64,000 nt of DNA from Pseudomonas cremoris (GTDB taxonomy: Bacteria; Pseudomonadota; Gammaproteobacteria; Pseudomonadales; Pseudomonadaceae), in NCBI RefSeq assembly GCF_014230465.1, contig NZ_JAAXCY010000004.1, positions 496,001 to 560,000 of the forward strand. The letters run 5' to 3'. Shown here piece by piece: positions 15,562 through 23,974 of the stretch. The notes under the pieces were generated by a model that was not told the DNA's origin, did no database searches, and worked only from the letters and a program-made list of their open reading frames with translations. The number at the start of each line of letters is the position of its first letter. Position 1 is the first letter of the stretch. A program made the position numbers and the translations under genes.

Positions 15562-15954
15562 TCAGCCTTGGATTGGCGTGCAAAGCTCCACCAGCGTCCC
15601 GTCCGGGCAACGCACATAAGACACCACTTGGCCCCACGGCTTGGCACTCGGTGCCGACAATTGCGTCGCGCCGTTTGCCAGTGCTTTTGCATGGGCGACC
15701 AGCACATCTTCAGTCACGAACCCCACTTCCATGCCTAGCGGCTGCCGGGAGGTGTGCGCTTCAACGTGGCCACCCTTGAAATTCATCTCGCCCAACTCAT
15801 GGGCAGCAAACGACAGCGTGGTATCGCCGGTTTCCAATTCGCCATAGGTGCCGGACTCATGCAGGAAACGGCGACTGAAACCGAAGGCCTTTTCGAAAAA
15901 CGCCAGGGAGGCGGCCACGTCGGGCACGTAGATGATGGTGTAGGCAAATTTCAT
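15562..15954 (-). CDS. VOC-family (glyoxalase/PhnB-like) protein
   Basis: 130 residues with two beta-alpha-beta-beta-beta units: YTIIYVPDVAASLAFFEKAFG at the start and a matching second half ending SYVRCPDGTLVELC, where the Glu is a typical metal ligand. Could be a lyase, isomerase, dioxygenase-like or resistance protein; the family alone does not decide. Its start overlaps the upstream lipoprotein stop by four bases (ATGA), so the two genes are coupled. Confidence 0.85.
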   Translation of the reverse strand: MKFAYTIIYVPDVAASLAFFEKAFGFSRRFLHESGTYGELETGDTTLSFAAHELGEMNFKGGHVEAHTSRQPLGMEVGFVTEDVLVAHAKALANGATQLSAPSAKPWGQVVSYVRCPDGTLVELCTPIQG

Positions 15955-16511
15955 GGTTGGCGATCCTTGTCAGAAGAGGGGAGATAGCAGCCTTTTTGGT
16001 CCATCAATTGCCTCCAGGAATAGGACTCCGTGGAAGCGGGCGGTACTTGGGTCGGTGTTTCGAATTGAGCGAGCGAAGCGCCCGTGTCGGCGTTGACCAC
16101 TTCGATCCGGCAGAGCCCGCCATTTTCAAGCATCCCGCCTTTGAGCAGGTAACGCCCATTCGCGGCGAACTCAGTGATGAATTCAAGGGTACACACGCGG
16201 CCGGCGCTCGCTGAGCCTTGCAGCACCAGGTGCAGTGGGGTGTTGGCGGCAATCTCTTGAAAGCCCTGGGGGCGAGGCGTGGCGTTGTAAACGGAGAACA
16301 ATTCGGTCTCCTTGCCCCGAGCCGCCTGCCGTCCCAGGCGGCAGTCGGTGTCGGTGGATACACCTACAGACAGCAAGTAGTTGTAGCTGTTTGGCGTGTA
16401 CAGCTCGCTTTTGATTTGCGCACGCGGACCTTGGACAGGCGCCGCATAGTGTTGATACGGCGCACAGCTGGCGATCAGCACCAGCGAGGCCAGGCAGAGT
16501 TTTTTTATCAC
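15951..16511 (-). CDS. Putative outer-membrane lipoprotein of unknown function
   Basis: 186 residues starting at GTG (16511). The signal peptide MIKKLCLASLVLIASC has a lipobox with the lipidated Cys at 16; Ala at position 17 of the precursor favours outer-membrane sorting. The mature part is beta-rich with four further Cys that could pair (in DTDCRLG, RVCTLEF, GLCRIEV and KGCYLP). No family was recognised. Overlaps the VOC gene by four bases. Confidence 0.65.
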   Translation of the reverse strand: MIKKLCLASLVLIASCAPYQHYAAPVQGPRAQIKSELYTPNSYNYLLSVGVSTDTDCRLGRQAARGKETELFSVYNATPRPQGFQEIAANTPLHLVLQGSASAGRVCTLEFITEFAANGRYLLKGGMLENGGLCRIEVVNADTGASLAQFETPTQVPPASTESYSWRQLMDQKGCYLPSSDKDRQP

Positions 16512-16547
16512 AGCGGGGCATCCATTCCAGAAGCAATCAAAGGGGGG

Positions 16548-16724
16548 TTACACCAGTAACGAAGTCGGAAAACCCGCGGCCAGCACCAGAAACGCGATCA
16601 CCGCCGCCAGGCATAAACCGATAAACACGCGCAGCAGCGTCCTCACGGTGGGCGTGGCGATGAATTGGACAACCCAGAGACAGAACCCGGCCACGACAAC
16701 GGCCAAGGCAATAATGACCAGCAC
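16548..16724 (-). CDS. Small two-helix membrane protein (58 aa)
   Basis: Starts at GTG (16724) with an AGGA site eight bases upstream; a longer frame reaches 16793 but lacks a good site. The 58 residues contain two hydrophobic helices, LVIIALAVVVAGFCLWVVQF and a second of about 20 residues after the short loop ATPTVRT. Function unknown. It precedes the lipoprotein gene by 36 bases on the same strand and may be cotranscribed with it. Confidence 0.6.
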   Translation of the reverse strand: MLVIIALAVVVAGFCLWVVQFIATPTVRTLLRVFIGLCLAAVIAFLVLAAGFPTSLLV

Positions 16725-16852
16725 AGTAGTGTTCCTGCGACCTTCAAGAGCTGATTTATAGTCCCAAAGCCACCGGATGAACAGTGTGCACATAGACGCA
16801 GCCCCGCGGGCTTTCTAAACTGCGGCTTGTCTTGGGGAAGGGGCAGGCGCCG

Positions 16853-17776
16853 ATGAATCGCAATGAATTACGCAAGGCTGACATCAACCTGATGGTGGTG
16901 TTCGAAGCGCTGATGCTGGAGCGCAATGTGACACGGGTGGCCGAGAAGCTGTTTCTGGGGCAGCCGACCATCAGCTCGGCCCTCAACCGATTGCGCACCT
17001 TGTTTAATGATCCGCTGTTTATTCGCGTAGGCCACCGCATGGAGCCCACGGCGCGTGCCGAGGAAATCATCCAGCATCTGTCGCCCGCTCTGGATTCACT
17101 GTCGTCGGCCCTGAGCCTGACCCACGATTTCGACCCGTCCATCAGCACCATGACCTTCCGTATCGGATTGTCCGATGACGTTGAATTTGGCCTGCTGCCA
17201 CCCCTGCTGCGCACCTTGCGCCGGGAAGCACCGTCGGTGGTGTTTGTGGTGCAGCATGTCGACTATTGGCGCATTCCCGATCTGCTCGCCTCCGGTGACA
17301 TCACCGTGGGCATTACCCAGACCCGAGGCCTGCCGGCCAACGCCAAGCGCAAGCTGTTGCGCCATATCCACCCGCGCATCCTGCGGGCAGACCCTTCGGA
17401 CACGCCGCTGACCCTCGACGAGTACTGCTCACGGCCCCACGTGCTGGTGTCCCACACCGCCAACGTGTCAGGGTTTGCCGATGAGTGGCTGGCGGAAATC
17501 GGCCGCAAGCGCCAGGTGGTGCTGTCGGTGCCGCAGTACAGCGCGCTGCCGGCGTTGCTGGCCGGGACGGACCTGATTGCCAGCTTGCCGGACTACACCG
17601 CCGAGGCCATGGCGGTGTCGGGCCAGTTGTTTTGCGAGCCGTTTCCGTTCGAAACGCCAACCTTGGATTTGTCCATGGTCTGGCTCAGTCACGTGGACAC
17701 TGACCCCGCCGAGCGCTGGGTGCGTTCGCGGCTGGAAGCGTTCATGAGTGATCGAGGATTGGCGGCCAAACCCTGA
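16853..17776 (+). CDS. LysR-family transcriptional regulator (NodD/LeuO-type)
   Basis: 307 residues from the ATG at 16853. The helix-turn-helix at about 9-68 (ADINLMVVFEALMLERNVTR, LGQPTISSALNRLRTLFNDP) is of the subtype that keeps FNDPLFIRV after the recognition helix, seen in NodD, LeuO and PcpR relatives. The effector domain follows. 79 bases upstream of the CHMI gene on the same strand, so it may regulate that gene; evidence is positional only. Confidence 0.88.
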   Translation: MNRNELRKADINLMVVFEALMLERNVTRVAEKLFLGQPTISSALNRLRTLFNDPLFIRVGHRMEPTARAEEIIQHLSPALDSLSSALSLTHDFDPSISTMTFRIGLSDDVEFGLLPPLLRTLRREAPSVVFVVQHVDYWRIPDLLASGDITVGITQTRGLPANAKRKLLRHIHPRILRADPSDTPLTLDEYCSRPHVLVSHTANVSGFADEWLAEIGRKRQVVLSVPQYSALPALLAGTDLIASLPDYTAEAMAVSGQLFCEPFPFETPTLDLSMVWLSHVDTDPAERWVRSRLEAFMSDRGLAAKP

Positions 17777-17855
17777 CTGACAGAGCTTTCACGCCTGAGG
17801 CGTGATGCCTCGTGATATACCTAAGAATCTTCCTACAAAAAACTTGGAGAAACCC

Positions 17856-18218
17856 ATGCCGCACCTGCACTTGGAATACACCGCCAACCTGACGCAACTG
17901 GACACCGACAAGGCCCTGTTGCGCCTGAACCACGCACTGGTGGCTTCCGGTCAGTTCGGCGCCGAGTTTGATATCAAGAGCCGTGCGCTCAAGGTCGAGA
18001 GCTTCCGTGTCGGCACCGGCCTGAACGAGCGTGGGTTTGTTGCGGTGCGTCTGGCGTTGCTCAGTGGGCGTTCGTCACAGATCAAACAGCAGCTATCGGA
18101 AAGCCTGCTGGCCGTGGTGCAGGACCTTGGCCCATGGCCGGAAGGCGTGCAGGTGCAATTGAGTGTCGAGTTGCTGGACATTGATCGCGACTCCTACAGC
18201 AAAGTCGCCATCGGCTGA
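17856..18218 (+). CDS. hpaF: 5-carboxymethyl-2-hydroxymuconate delta-isomerase (CHMI)
   Basis: 120 residues from the ATG at 17856, preceded by TTGGAGA. The start MPHLHLEYTANL supplies the N-terminal catalytic proline of the tautomerase fold after Met removal, and the length is near the family size of about 125. The enzyme isomerises 5-carboxymethyl-2-hydroxymuconate in homoprotocatechuate (4-hydroxyphenylacetate) meta-cleavage. None of the other hpa genes is in the window, so this may be an orphan copy or may act on another keto-enol substrate. Followed by a long REPIN-type palindrome. Confidence 0.85.
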   Translation: MPHLHLEYTANLTQLDTDKALLRLNHALVASGQFGAEFDIKSRALKVESFRVGTGLNERGFVAVRLALLSGRSSQIKQQLSESLLAVVQDLGPWPEGVQVQLSVELLDIDRDSYSKVAIG

Positions 18219-18256
18219 CCTTTGCCGTCCCGGAGCATCATGTGGTGAACGGGCTG

Positions 18257-18392
18257 TTGTAGTGAGCGGGCTTGTCCCGCGCTGGGGGGCGAAGCCGCCC
18301 CAATAAAAACGCCGCATTCTGTCTGACAGAATGCGGCGTTTGGTTTTAGGGCGGCTTCGCCCCCCAGCGCGGGACAAGCCCGCTCACTACAA
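18257..18392. repeat. Long nested palindrome: REPIN of the GTAGTGAGCGGG family enclosing a hairpin
   Basis: Outer arms of 45 bases (18257-18301 and 18348-18392) match at 44 positions. Inside lies a second perfect hairpin with 17-base arms AAACGCCGCATTCTGTC / GACAGAATGCGGCGTTT (18307-18323, 18325-18341). It separates convergent genes and overlaps the last codons of the LysR gene at 18387. The inner hairpin, with A and T tracts on either side, looks like a bidirectional terminator. Confidence 0.93.
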
Positions 18393-19322
18393 TAACCCCT
18401 GATCCGCGCACACCTTGACCACCTGCTCACGAAACCAGGTATTGGCGCTGTCCTGTTCGCTGGTTTCATTCCACTGCATATCCAAGGTAAAGCCCGGCAG
18501 TCCGTTGGGCGCTTCGCAGTGGCCAAATGTCGACGCGGGCGCCAGCAGCTTTTGCACGCGGCGGGGCAGGGTGACGATGAAGTCGGTGGCGGTGATCATC
18601 TTCAACGCCGCGCCATAGCTGTTGGCGCGAGCGATGACCTGGCGCTTGTGACCCTGACGTGTGAGCCAGCCGTCGATCATGTTGGTGTCGGAGGTCCACG
18701 GCGTAGGGAACACGTGGCGCCGTTCGACGAAGGATTGCAGGCTGAATGCCGGTTCCCGAGGGGCTGAGCGTTTGTCGAACACACAGACTAAATCGTCCTC
18801 CAACAGCATCTGGGTCTTGAAGTCTTTGTGGGCGCGGTGGAAGTTCGGGCCGAAGCAGATCACCAGGTCGAGACGGCCCTCACGCAGGTCGTCGGCGGGG
18901 ATATCGGTTTCCAGCTTTTGCACATTGACGATCACCGGTAAGTCGGCGCGGTCGAAGTTCTTCAGTAGGCGCGGCAGGATCAGTTGCTCGAAATATTCCG
19001 GGGCACACACATTGAAGGTCACGGCCTTTTGCGTCGGGTCGAATGCCTGGCCGCCGGCGTGGCACAGGTTGATGCTTTCGAGGATCTTCTGCACATGGCC
19101 ATACATGGTGGTGGCCTTGTACGTCGGGCGCATGCCCGCCCGCGTGTTGATAAACAACTCGTCTTCGAAGCTGGTGCGCAGCTTCTTCAAGCTGTAGCTC
19201 ACGGTGGACTGGCTGACGAACAACGTTTCGGACACTTCGGTAACGCTGCTCTGGTCGTAGACGGCGATAAATACCATCAAGTCCTGCATGTCGAGCTTTC
19301 TGAGCAAGTTACTGTTTAGCAT
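18387..19322 (-). CDS. LysR-family transcriptional regulator
   Basis: 311 residues from the ATG at 19322, which has a GGAATGG site close upstream; an ATG three codons earlier is possible. The helix-turn-helix covers about residues 10-70 (LDMQDLMVFIAVYDQSSVTE, VSQSTVSYSLKKLRTSFEDE), of the NodD/LeuO-like subtype with ELFINT following. Its stop codon TAG lies inside the REP arm (TTGTAGTGAG), so the repeat defines the C-terminus. The MFS gene lies 138 bases upstream on the same strand; a regulatory link is possible. Confidence 0.88.
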   Translation of the reverse strand: MLNSNLLRKLDMQDLMVFIAVYDQSSVTEVSETLFVSQSTVSYSLKKLRTSFEDELFINTRAGMRPTYKATTMYGHVQKILESINLCHAGGQAFDPTQKAVTFNVCAPEYFEQLILPRLLKNFDRADLPVIVNVQKLETDIPADDLREGRLDLVICFGPNFHRAHKDFKTQMLLEDDLVCVFDKRSAPREPAFSLQSFVERRHVFPTPWTSDTNMIDGWLTRQGHKRQVIARANSYGAALKMITATDFIVTLPRRVQKLLAPASTFGHCEAPNGLPGFTLDMQWNETSEQDSANTWFREQVVKVCADQGLL

Positions 19323-19459
19323 CCATTCCATCCGGTAAGCCTTGGCACTGTGGCAGTGCGCGACAAGGGCAAAAGCTTAACGGAACGGTCGTACCATAAG
19401 AAGGCTCTGTAGGTCGTTTCTATGTTTGGAGTGAGACAAATACTGTTTGCAACACGACG

Positions 19460-20647
19460 TCAGCGGATATGCCGGGCGTAATGCGCAGGGTTGAAGCGCG
19501 TGACCATCAGCAGCATCACCACCACCACCGCCGCGAGTGACCACCAGGCCCATTCGAAGCTGCCCAACTGGTCGCGGATCATGCCGGCGATCAACGGCGA
19601 CAAACCGGCGATCAAGTAACCGATGCCTTGCACAAACGCGGTGAGGCCTCCGGCGCGGCGCGGGTTGTCCAGGTGGTCGAGGGACAGGATCAGGCTCATC
19701 GGAAACAGGCCGCCGATGCCCAGGCCCAGCAGGCACGGCCACAGCAGGCTAAGGTATTGCGGGCTGAGGATCAGGCCACAGAACCCGAGGATGATCAGCA
19801 CCAGCAGCACAGCAACCACCGCGCGTTTATCCTGGCGACGGTTGGCGATTGCTGGGGTGATCAGGCCGGAGATCACTTCCATGGCGGTCAGGAAGCCCAG
19901 CAGCAAACCCGCGTTCTGCTCGCTCCAGCCTTGTTCCACGTAGTACGGCGCCAGCCACGCGAGTACGCAGGTATAGGACGCCGTACCCAAGCCAAAGAAG
20001 ATCGCCAGCAGCCACGCGCGCGCGTTGCCGAAAAATGACGCTTGTGGGCCGGAACCGGCGTGGGGCAGCGGCGGCAACACCGAGCGCTGCGCGTACCAGA
20101 ACACCAAGGCCAACGCCGCGAGCGCCGCCCACACCGCCAGGCCGATGCGCCAACTGCCGGTCTGCACTTGCACGAACGGTGAGAACGACGCCGCCAACGC
20201 GGCGCCGCCCATGATCGCCGTGACATACAAGCCCATGAACAACGAGACGTTATCGCTGAACCGCGACTTGATCAGCGCCGGCATCACCGCCTGGATCATC
20301 GCGATGCCCACACCGGCGGCGATGGCGCTGACGATCAGCTCAAGCGCTGAATCGAGGAACAACCGCGACAGCGTGGCAACACCAATCACCAGCAACGACA
20401 GCACAATGCTGCGATGTTCACCGAAGCGCTTGGCCAGGCCCATGCCAAAAAACATCGCCAAGCCCATGGCCATCACCGGCAACATGGTCAGTAACGCCGC
20501 GCTGCTGAAGCTCAGCGGCACATCGCCGCGAATCGATGACAACAAAGGCCCCACGGCCGCCATCGACGGGCGCAGGTTAAGGGCGACCAATACGACACTG
20601 ATCATCAGCCAAACGGCTGTGGTGGGTTTTGCGTGAACGTTTTCCAT
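19460..20647 (-). CDS. MFS transporter of the CynX/NimT (cyanate permease-like) family
   Basis: 395 residues, 12 helices. The start has the family pattern LNLRPSMAAVGPLLSSIR in helix 1, as in CynX, NimT and YeaN. The long hydrophobic segments alternate with short loops and a central cytoplasmic loop near residue 200. Members transport cyanate, nitroimidazoles or other small compounds; the substrate here is not known. No cyanase or carbonic anhydrase gene is nearby, which argues against cyanate. Confidence 0.85.
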   Translation of the reverse strand: MENVHAKPTTAVWLMISVVLVALNLRPSMAAVGPLLSSIRGDVPLSFSSAALLTMLPVMAMGLAMFFGMGLAKRFGEHRSIVLSLLVIGVATLSRLFLDSALELIVSAIAAGVGIAMIQAVMPALIKSRFSDNVSLFMGLYVTAIMGGAALAASFSPFVQVQTGSWRIGLAVWAALAALALVFWYAQRSVLPPLPHAGSGPQASFFGNARAWLLAIFFGLGTASYTCVLAWLAPYYVEQGWSEQNAGLLLGFLTAMEVISGLITPAIANRRQDKRAVVAVLLVLIILGFCGLILSPQYLSLLWPCLLGLGIGGLFPMSLILSLDHLDNPRRAGGLTAFVQGIGYLIAGLSPLIAGMIRDQLGSFEWAWWSLAAVVVVMLLMVTRFNPAHYARHIR

Positions 20648-20748
20648 GGGCCAGCCTTGAGTGAACAGGCGCGAATCAGGCCACGGCCAGGGGTTGGGGG
20701 CAAATCAGAAAGTCGCAGGCCCTATCTAAAAATTGCGTGTTGAGTGGG

Positions 20749-20799
20749 CCTGTAGTGAGCGGGCTTGCCCCAGCGCGGGACAAGCCCGCTCACTACAGG
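20749..20799. repeat. Short REP hairpin of the GTAGTGAGCGGG family
   Basis: Perfect 19-base arms CCTGTAGTGAGCGGGCTTG / CAAGCCCGCTCACTACAGG around a 13-base loop. It immediately abuts the stop codon of the aldehyde dehydrogenase gene (20800) and could serve as its 3' end. Confidence 0.92.
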
Positions 20800-22242
20800 T
20801 CAGTGGGCGCGGATCACGTGTTTGATCTCCTGGAACGCCGCTAACCCCCACGGCCCCAGTTCACGACCAATGCTGCTCTGCTTGTAACCACCCCAAGCCG
20901 TCTGCGGGAAGATCACTTGGGGTGCGTTGATCCACACCATCCCGGCCTGCAGCGCATTGGCCACACGCTCGGCGGTTTCGGTGTTGGCGCTGACCACGCT
21001 GGCCACCAGACCGAAATCACTGTCGTTGGCCAGGGCGATTGCCTCGTCCTCGGTGGCAAAACGTCTGACGCACAGCACCGGGCCGAAGATTTCTTCATTC
21101 CACAACGCGCTGTCCAGCGGCACGTCGGTAAACACCGTTGGCCGAATGAAAAAGCCGTTCGGCAGATCCGCCGGACGCTCACCGCCGCACAACAACCGTG
21201 CACCGTCATCGATGCCTCGCTGGATATGCCCCTGTACTCGTTGGTACTGCGCACGATTGATCAGCGCGCCCATCTCAACATCGTCGGAAAACGGATCGGC
21301 GACGCGAATACTTTCCGCCCGCGCTTGTAACCGTTGCAGGAATTCATCTGCCAGGCTGTCGGCCACCAGCACGCGACTGGTGGCAGAGCACATCTGCCCC
21401 GCGTTGAAAAAACCACCGCCGCAGGCCAGTTCCACTGCCAGATCAAGGTCGGCATCGGCCATGACCAACAACGAGGATTTACCGCCCAACTCCAGGCTCA
21501 CACCCTTGATGGTTTCGGCGGCGCGTTGCATCACCTGCACACCGACGGCGTTACTGCCGGTGAAGGAAATCTTCGCCACGCGAGGGTCCGCCGCCAGCGG
21601 TGCACCCACGGCCAGGCCCGTGCCGCACACCAGGTTGAACACACCTGCAGGGAAACCCGCGTCGGCAATGATGCGCGCCAACTGCAGTTCGGCCAACGGC
21701 GTGACTTCGGAAGGTTTGAGCACCACGCAGCACCCGGCGGCGAGGGCCGGGGCGAGTTTCCAGGCGGTGGTGACCATCGGGAAATTCCACGGCACGATCA
21801 GCCCGACCACACCGCACGGCTCACGACGCAGGCGCGCGCTGAAGTCCGCGCTGGGCAGCGTCACTGGCTGGTCCTGGCCTGCGTCCATCGCTTCGGCGAT
21901 GCCGGCGTAGTACTCGAAGGTGGCGATCACGTCGTCCACGTCAATGCCCGCTTCAAACAGCGGCTTGCCGTTGTTGCTCGACTGAACGTGCATCAGGTGT
22001 TCGCGTTGTTCACTGACGCCCTGGGCGACCCTGCGCAACAGCGCGCCGCGATCGCGTCCGGTGCTTTTTGACCAGTCGCCGAACGCGGCGCTGGCTGCAT
22101 CCACGGCCTGCGTCACCGCCACGGCATCGCCCACGTTGACCTGGGCCAACGTCGCCTCGGTGGCCGGGTTGATCACGTCCAGTACAGCCTGGCCCGCACG
22201 CCACGCGCCATCGATATACACACCGTTCAATACTGTGCTCAT
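20800..22242 (-). CDS. NAD(P)-dependent aldehyde dehydrogenase
   Basis: 480 residues from the ATG at 22242. The class signature is complete: Asn153 in PWNFP, Lys176 in LKPSE, the FTGS turn at 227-230, Glu251 in LELGGKS and nucleophile Cys285 in GQMCSA. Closest in feel to betaine-aldehyde or gamma-aminobutyraldehyde dehydrogenases. The start overlaps the stop of the decarboxylase gene by four bases (ATGA), so it probably oxidises the aldehyde which that enzyme makes; with an AruI-like partner this would be 4-guanidinobutyraldehyde (inference). Confidence 0.9.
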   Translation of the reverse strand: MSTVLNGVYIDGAWRAGQAVLDVINPATEATLAQVNVGDAVAVTQAVDAASAAFGDWSKSTGRDRGALLRRVAQGVSEQREHLMHVQSSNNGKPLFEAGIDVDDVIATFEYYAGIAEAMDAGQDQPVTLPSADFSARLRREPCGVVGLIVPWNFPMVTTAWKLAPALAAGCCVVLKPSEVTPLAELQLARIIADAGFPAGVFNLVCGTGLAVGAPLAADPRVAKISFTGSNAVGVQVMQRAAETIKGVSLELGGKSSLLVMADADLDLAVELACGGGFFNAGQMCSATSRVLVADSLADEFLQRLQARAESIRVADPFSDDVEMGALINRAQYQRVQGHIQRGIDDGARLLCGGERPADLPNGFFIRPTVFTDVPLDSALWNEEIFGPVLCVRRFATEDEAIALANDSDFGLVASVVSANTETAERVANALQAGMVWINAPQVIFPQTAWGGYKQSSIGRELGPWGLAAFQEIKHVIRAH

Positions 22243-23864
22243 GCTGCTACCTCCTGCATCCAACGTCCCTGGTCGATTTCAATCAGCGTCGGCCCCTGGC
22301 GATCAGCCGCAGCCCGCAATGCAGAGCGCAAATGCTCGATGCCCTGGATGCTTTCGGCGGCGCACCCGAGTGCCTTGGCGACCCCGATAAAGTCTGGGGT
22401 GTAGATGTCTACGCCGACCGGCTCGATGGCGCGGTTGACCATGTATTTCTTGATCTCTTCATAACCCTGGTTATTCCACAGCAGCACGATGACTGGCGTG
22501 CGGGCTTCGACGGCGCTGGCCAGTTCTGGCAGGGTGAATTGCAGCCCGCCGTCGCCGATCAGGCACACCACCGGTTGCCCGTCACCACGCCCCAACCAGG
22601 CGCCGATGGCGGCCGGCAGGGCGTAGCCCAAGGTGCCGTAGCCGGTGGACGAGTTGAACCAACGGCGCGGGTGGTCGGGGTTCAGCGTCAGGTTGCCGCT
22701 GTACACCGGCTGGGTGGAATCGCCCACCAGCACGGCCTCGGGCAGTTCTTGCAGGACGGTGTTGAGGAACAGGGTTTGCGCGCGGGTGGCGGCGTCCCAG
22801 GCAGGCGTCAATTCGGCCCACAAACGGGCGACGCGTTGAGGGCCCCAACTGGCATCGCGAGTCGGTAATGGCGTGTTGTTTAACTCGGCCAGGAGTGCGG
22901 CGGCGGCGATCTGCGCGTCGGCTACCAGGGCGACCTGCGGCGGGTAGTTGCGCACGGTCTGGTCGGGGTCGATATCGATGCGCAGCAACGCGCCGGGAAT
23001 CTCGAAACCGCCGGCGAAGGTCACGTCGTAGTCGGTCTCCGCCAGTTCGGTGCCGATGGCCAACACCACGTCCGCTTCGGCCACCAGGGCGCGAGTGGCG
23101 ACCAGGGTCTGGGTCGAACCGATCAGCAGCGGGTGAGCCCCGGGCAGCATGCCTTTGGCGTTGATTGTCAGCGCCACTGGCGCCCCCAGTGTTTCGGCAA
23201 GACGGGTCAACTCAGGCGCCGCATCAATGGCGCCGCCACCGGCCAGGATCAATGGCCGCTTGGCCGCCGCCAGCAATTGGCTCATCTGCTTCACCGCCGA
23301 TGGCGCCGCGCCGGCACGGGCCACGCTGACGGGTTCACTGCCCAGCAACGCGTCGGCGTTTTCTACCAGCACATCCAGTGGAATCTCGATATGCACCGGG
23401 CGCGGCCGCCCGGCCTGGAACAACGCAAACGCCCGCGCCAATACGCCGGGCAATTCTGCCGCCGACATCAAGGTATGGGAGAACGCCGCGACACCCGCCA
23501 TCATCGCGCCCTGGTTCGGCAGCTCATGCAGCTTGCCGCGTCCGCCGCCCAACTGGCTGCGCGACTGCACGCTGGAAATCACCAGCATCGGGATCGAGTC
23601 GGCGTAGGACTGGCCCATGGCCGTGGTGATATTGGTCATGCCGGGGCCGGTGATGATGAAGCACACGCCGGGCTTGCCGCTGGTGCGCGCATAGCCGTCG
23701 GCCATGAAGCCGGCGCCCTGTTCATGGCGCGGTGTGACGTGACGGATGCTGGAGCGGGCCAGGCCGCGATACAGCTCCACGGTGTGCACGCCGGGGATGC
23801 CAAACACCTGGTCCACGCCGTAGCCTTCCAGGAGGTTGACCAATACTTCGCCGCAGGTCGCCAT
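22239..23864 (-). CDS. Thiamine-diphosphate-dependent 2-ketoacid decarboxylase, AruI-like (5-guanidino-2-oxopentanoate decarboxylase)
   Basis: 541 residues with the three domains of acetolactate-synthase-type enzymes. The catalytic Glu48 is in PRHEQGAGFMADGYAR, and the TPP motif begins GDGGLQFTLPE and ends in WNNQGY near residue 475. In Pseudomonas, AruI decarboxylates 2-ketoarginine in the arginine transaminase pathway, and I recall annotated AruI homologues of this type; other decarboxylases (benzoylformate, indolepyruvate) share the fold. It is coupled to an aldehyde dehydrogenase gene, which fits decarboxylation followed by oxidation. No aruH transaminase gene is nearby. Divergent from the LysR gene at 23975. 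Confidence 0.72.
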   Translation of the reverse strand: MATCGEVLVNLLEGYGVDQVFGIPGVHTVELYRGLARSSIRHVTPRHEQGAGFMADGYARTSGKPGVCFIITGPGMTNITTAMGQSYADSIPMLVISSVQSRSQLGGGRGKLHELPNQGAMMAGVAAFSHTLMSAAELPGVLARAFALFQAGRPRPVHIEIPLDVLVENADALLGSEPVSVARAGAAPSAVKQMSQLLAAAKRPLILAGGGAIDAAPELTRLAETLGAPVALTINAKGMLPGAHPLLIGSTQTLVATRALVAEADVVLAIGTELAETDYDVTFAGGFEIPGALLRIDIDPDQTVRNYPPQVALVADAQIAAAALLAELNNTPLPTRDASWGPQRVARLWAELTPAWDAATRAQTLFLNTVLQELPEAVLVGDSTQPVYSGNLTLNPDHPRRWFNSSTGYGTLGYALPAAIGAWLGRGDGQPVVCLIGDGGLQFTLPELASAVEARTPVIVLLWNNQGYEEIKKYMVNRAIEPVGVDIYTPDFIGVAKALGCAAESIQGIEHLRSALRAAADRQGPTLIEIDQGRWMQEVAA

Positions 23865-23974
23865 AGATGTCGCTCTTGTTATTGATTCGAGGCGGTATTG
23901 GACCGGCTGGCCGGTAGCGGCAACAATCGATAAAAAGTCATACTAGCCATGTCCTCACGTCATGGCTGCGCCCT

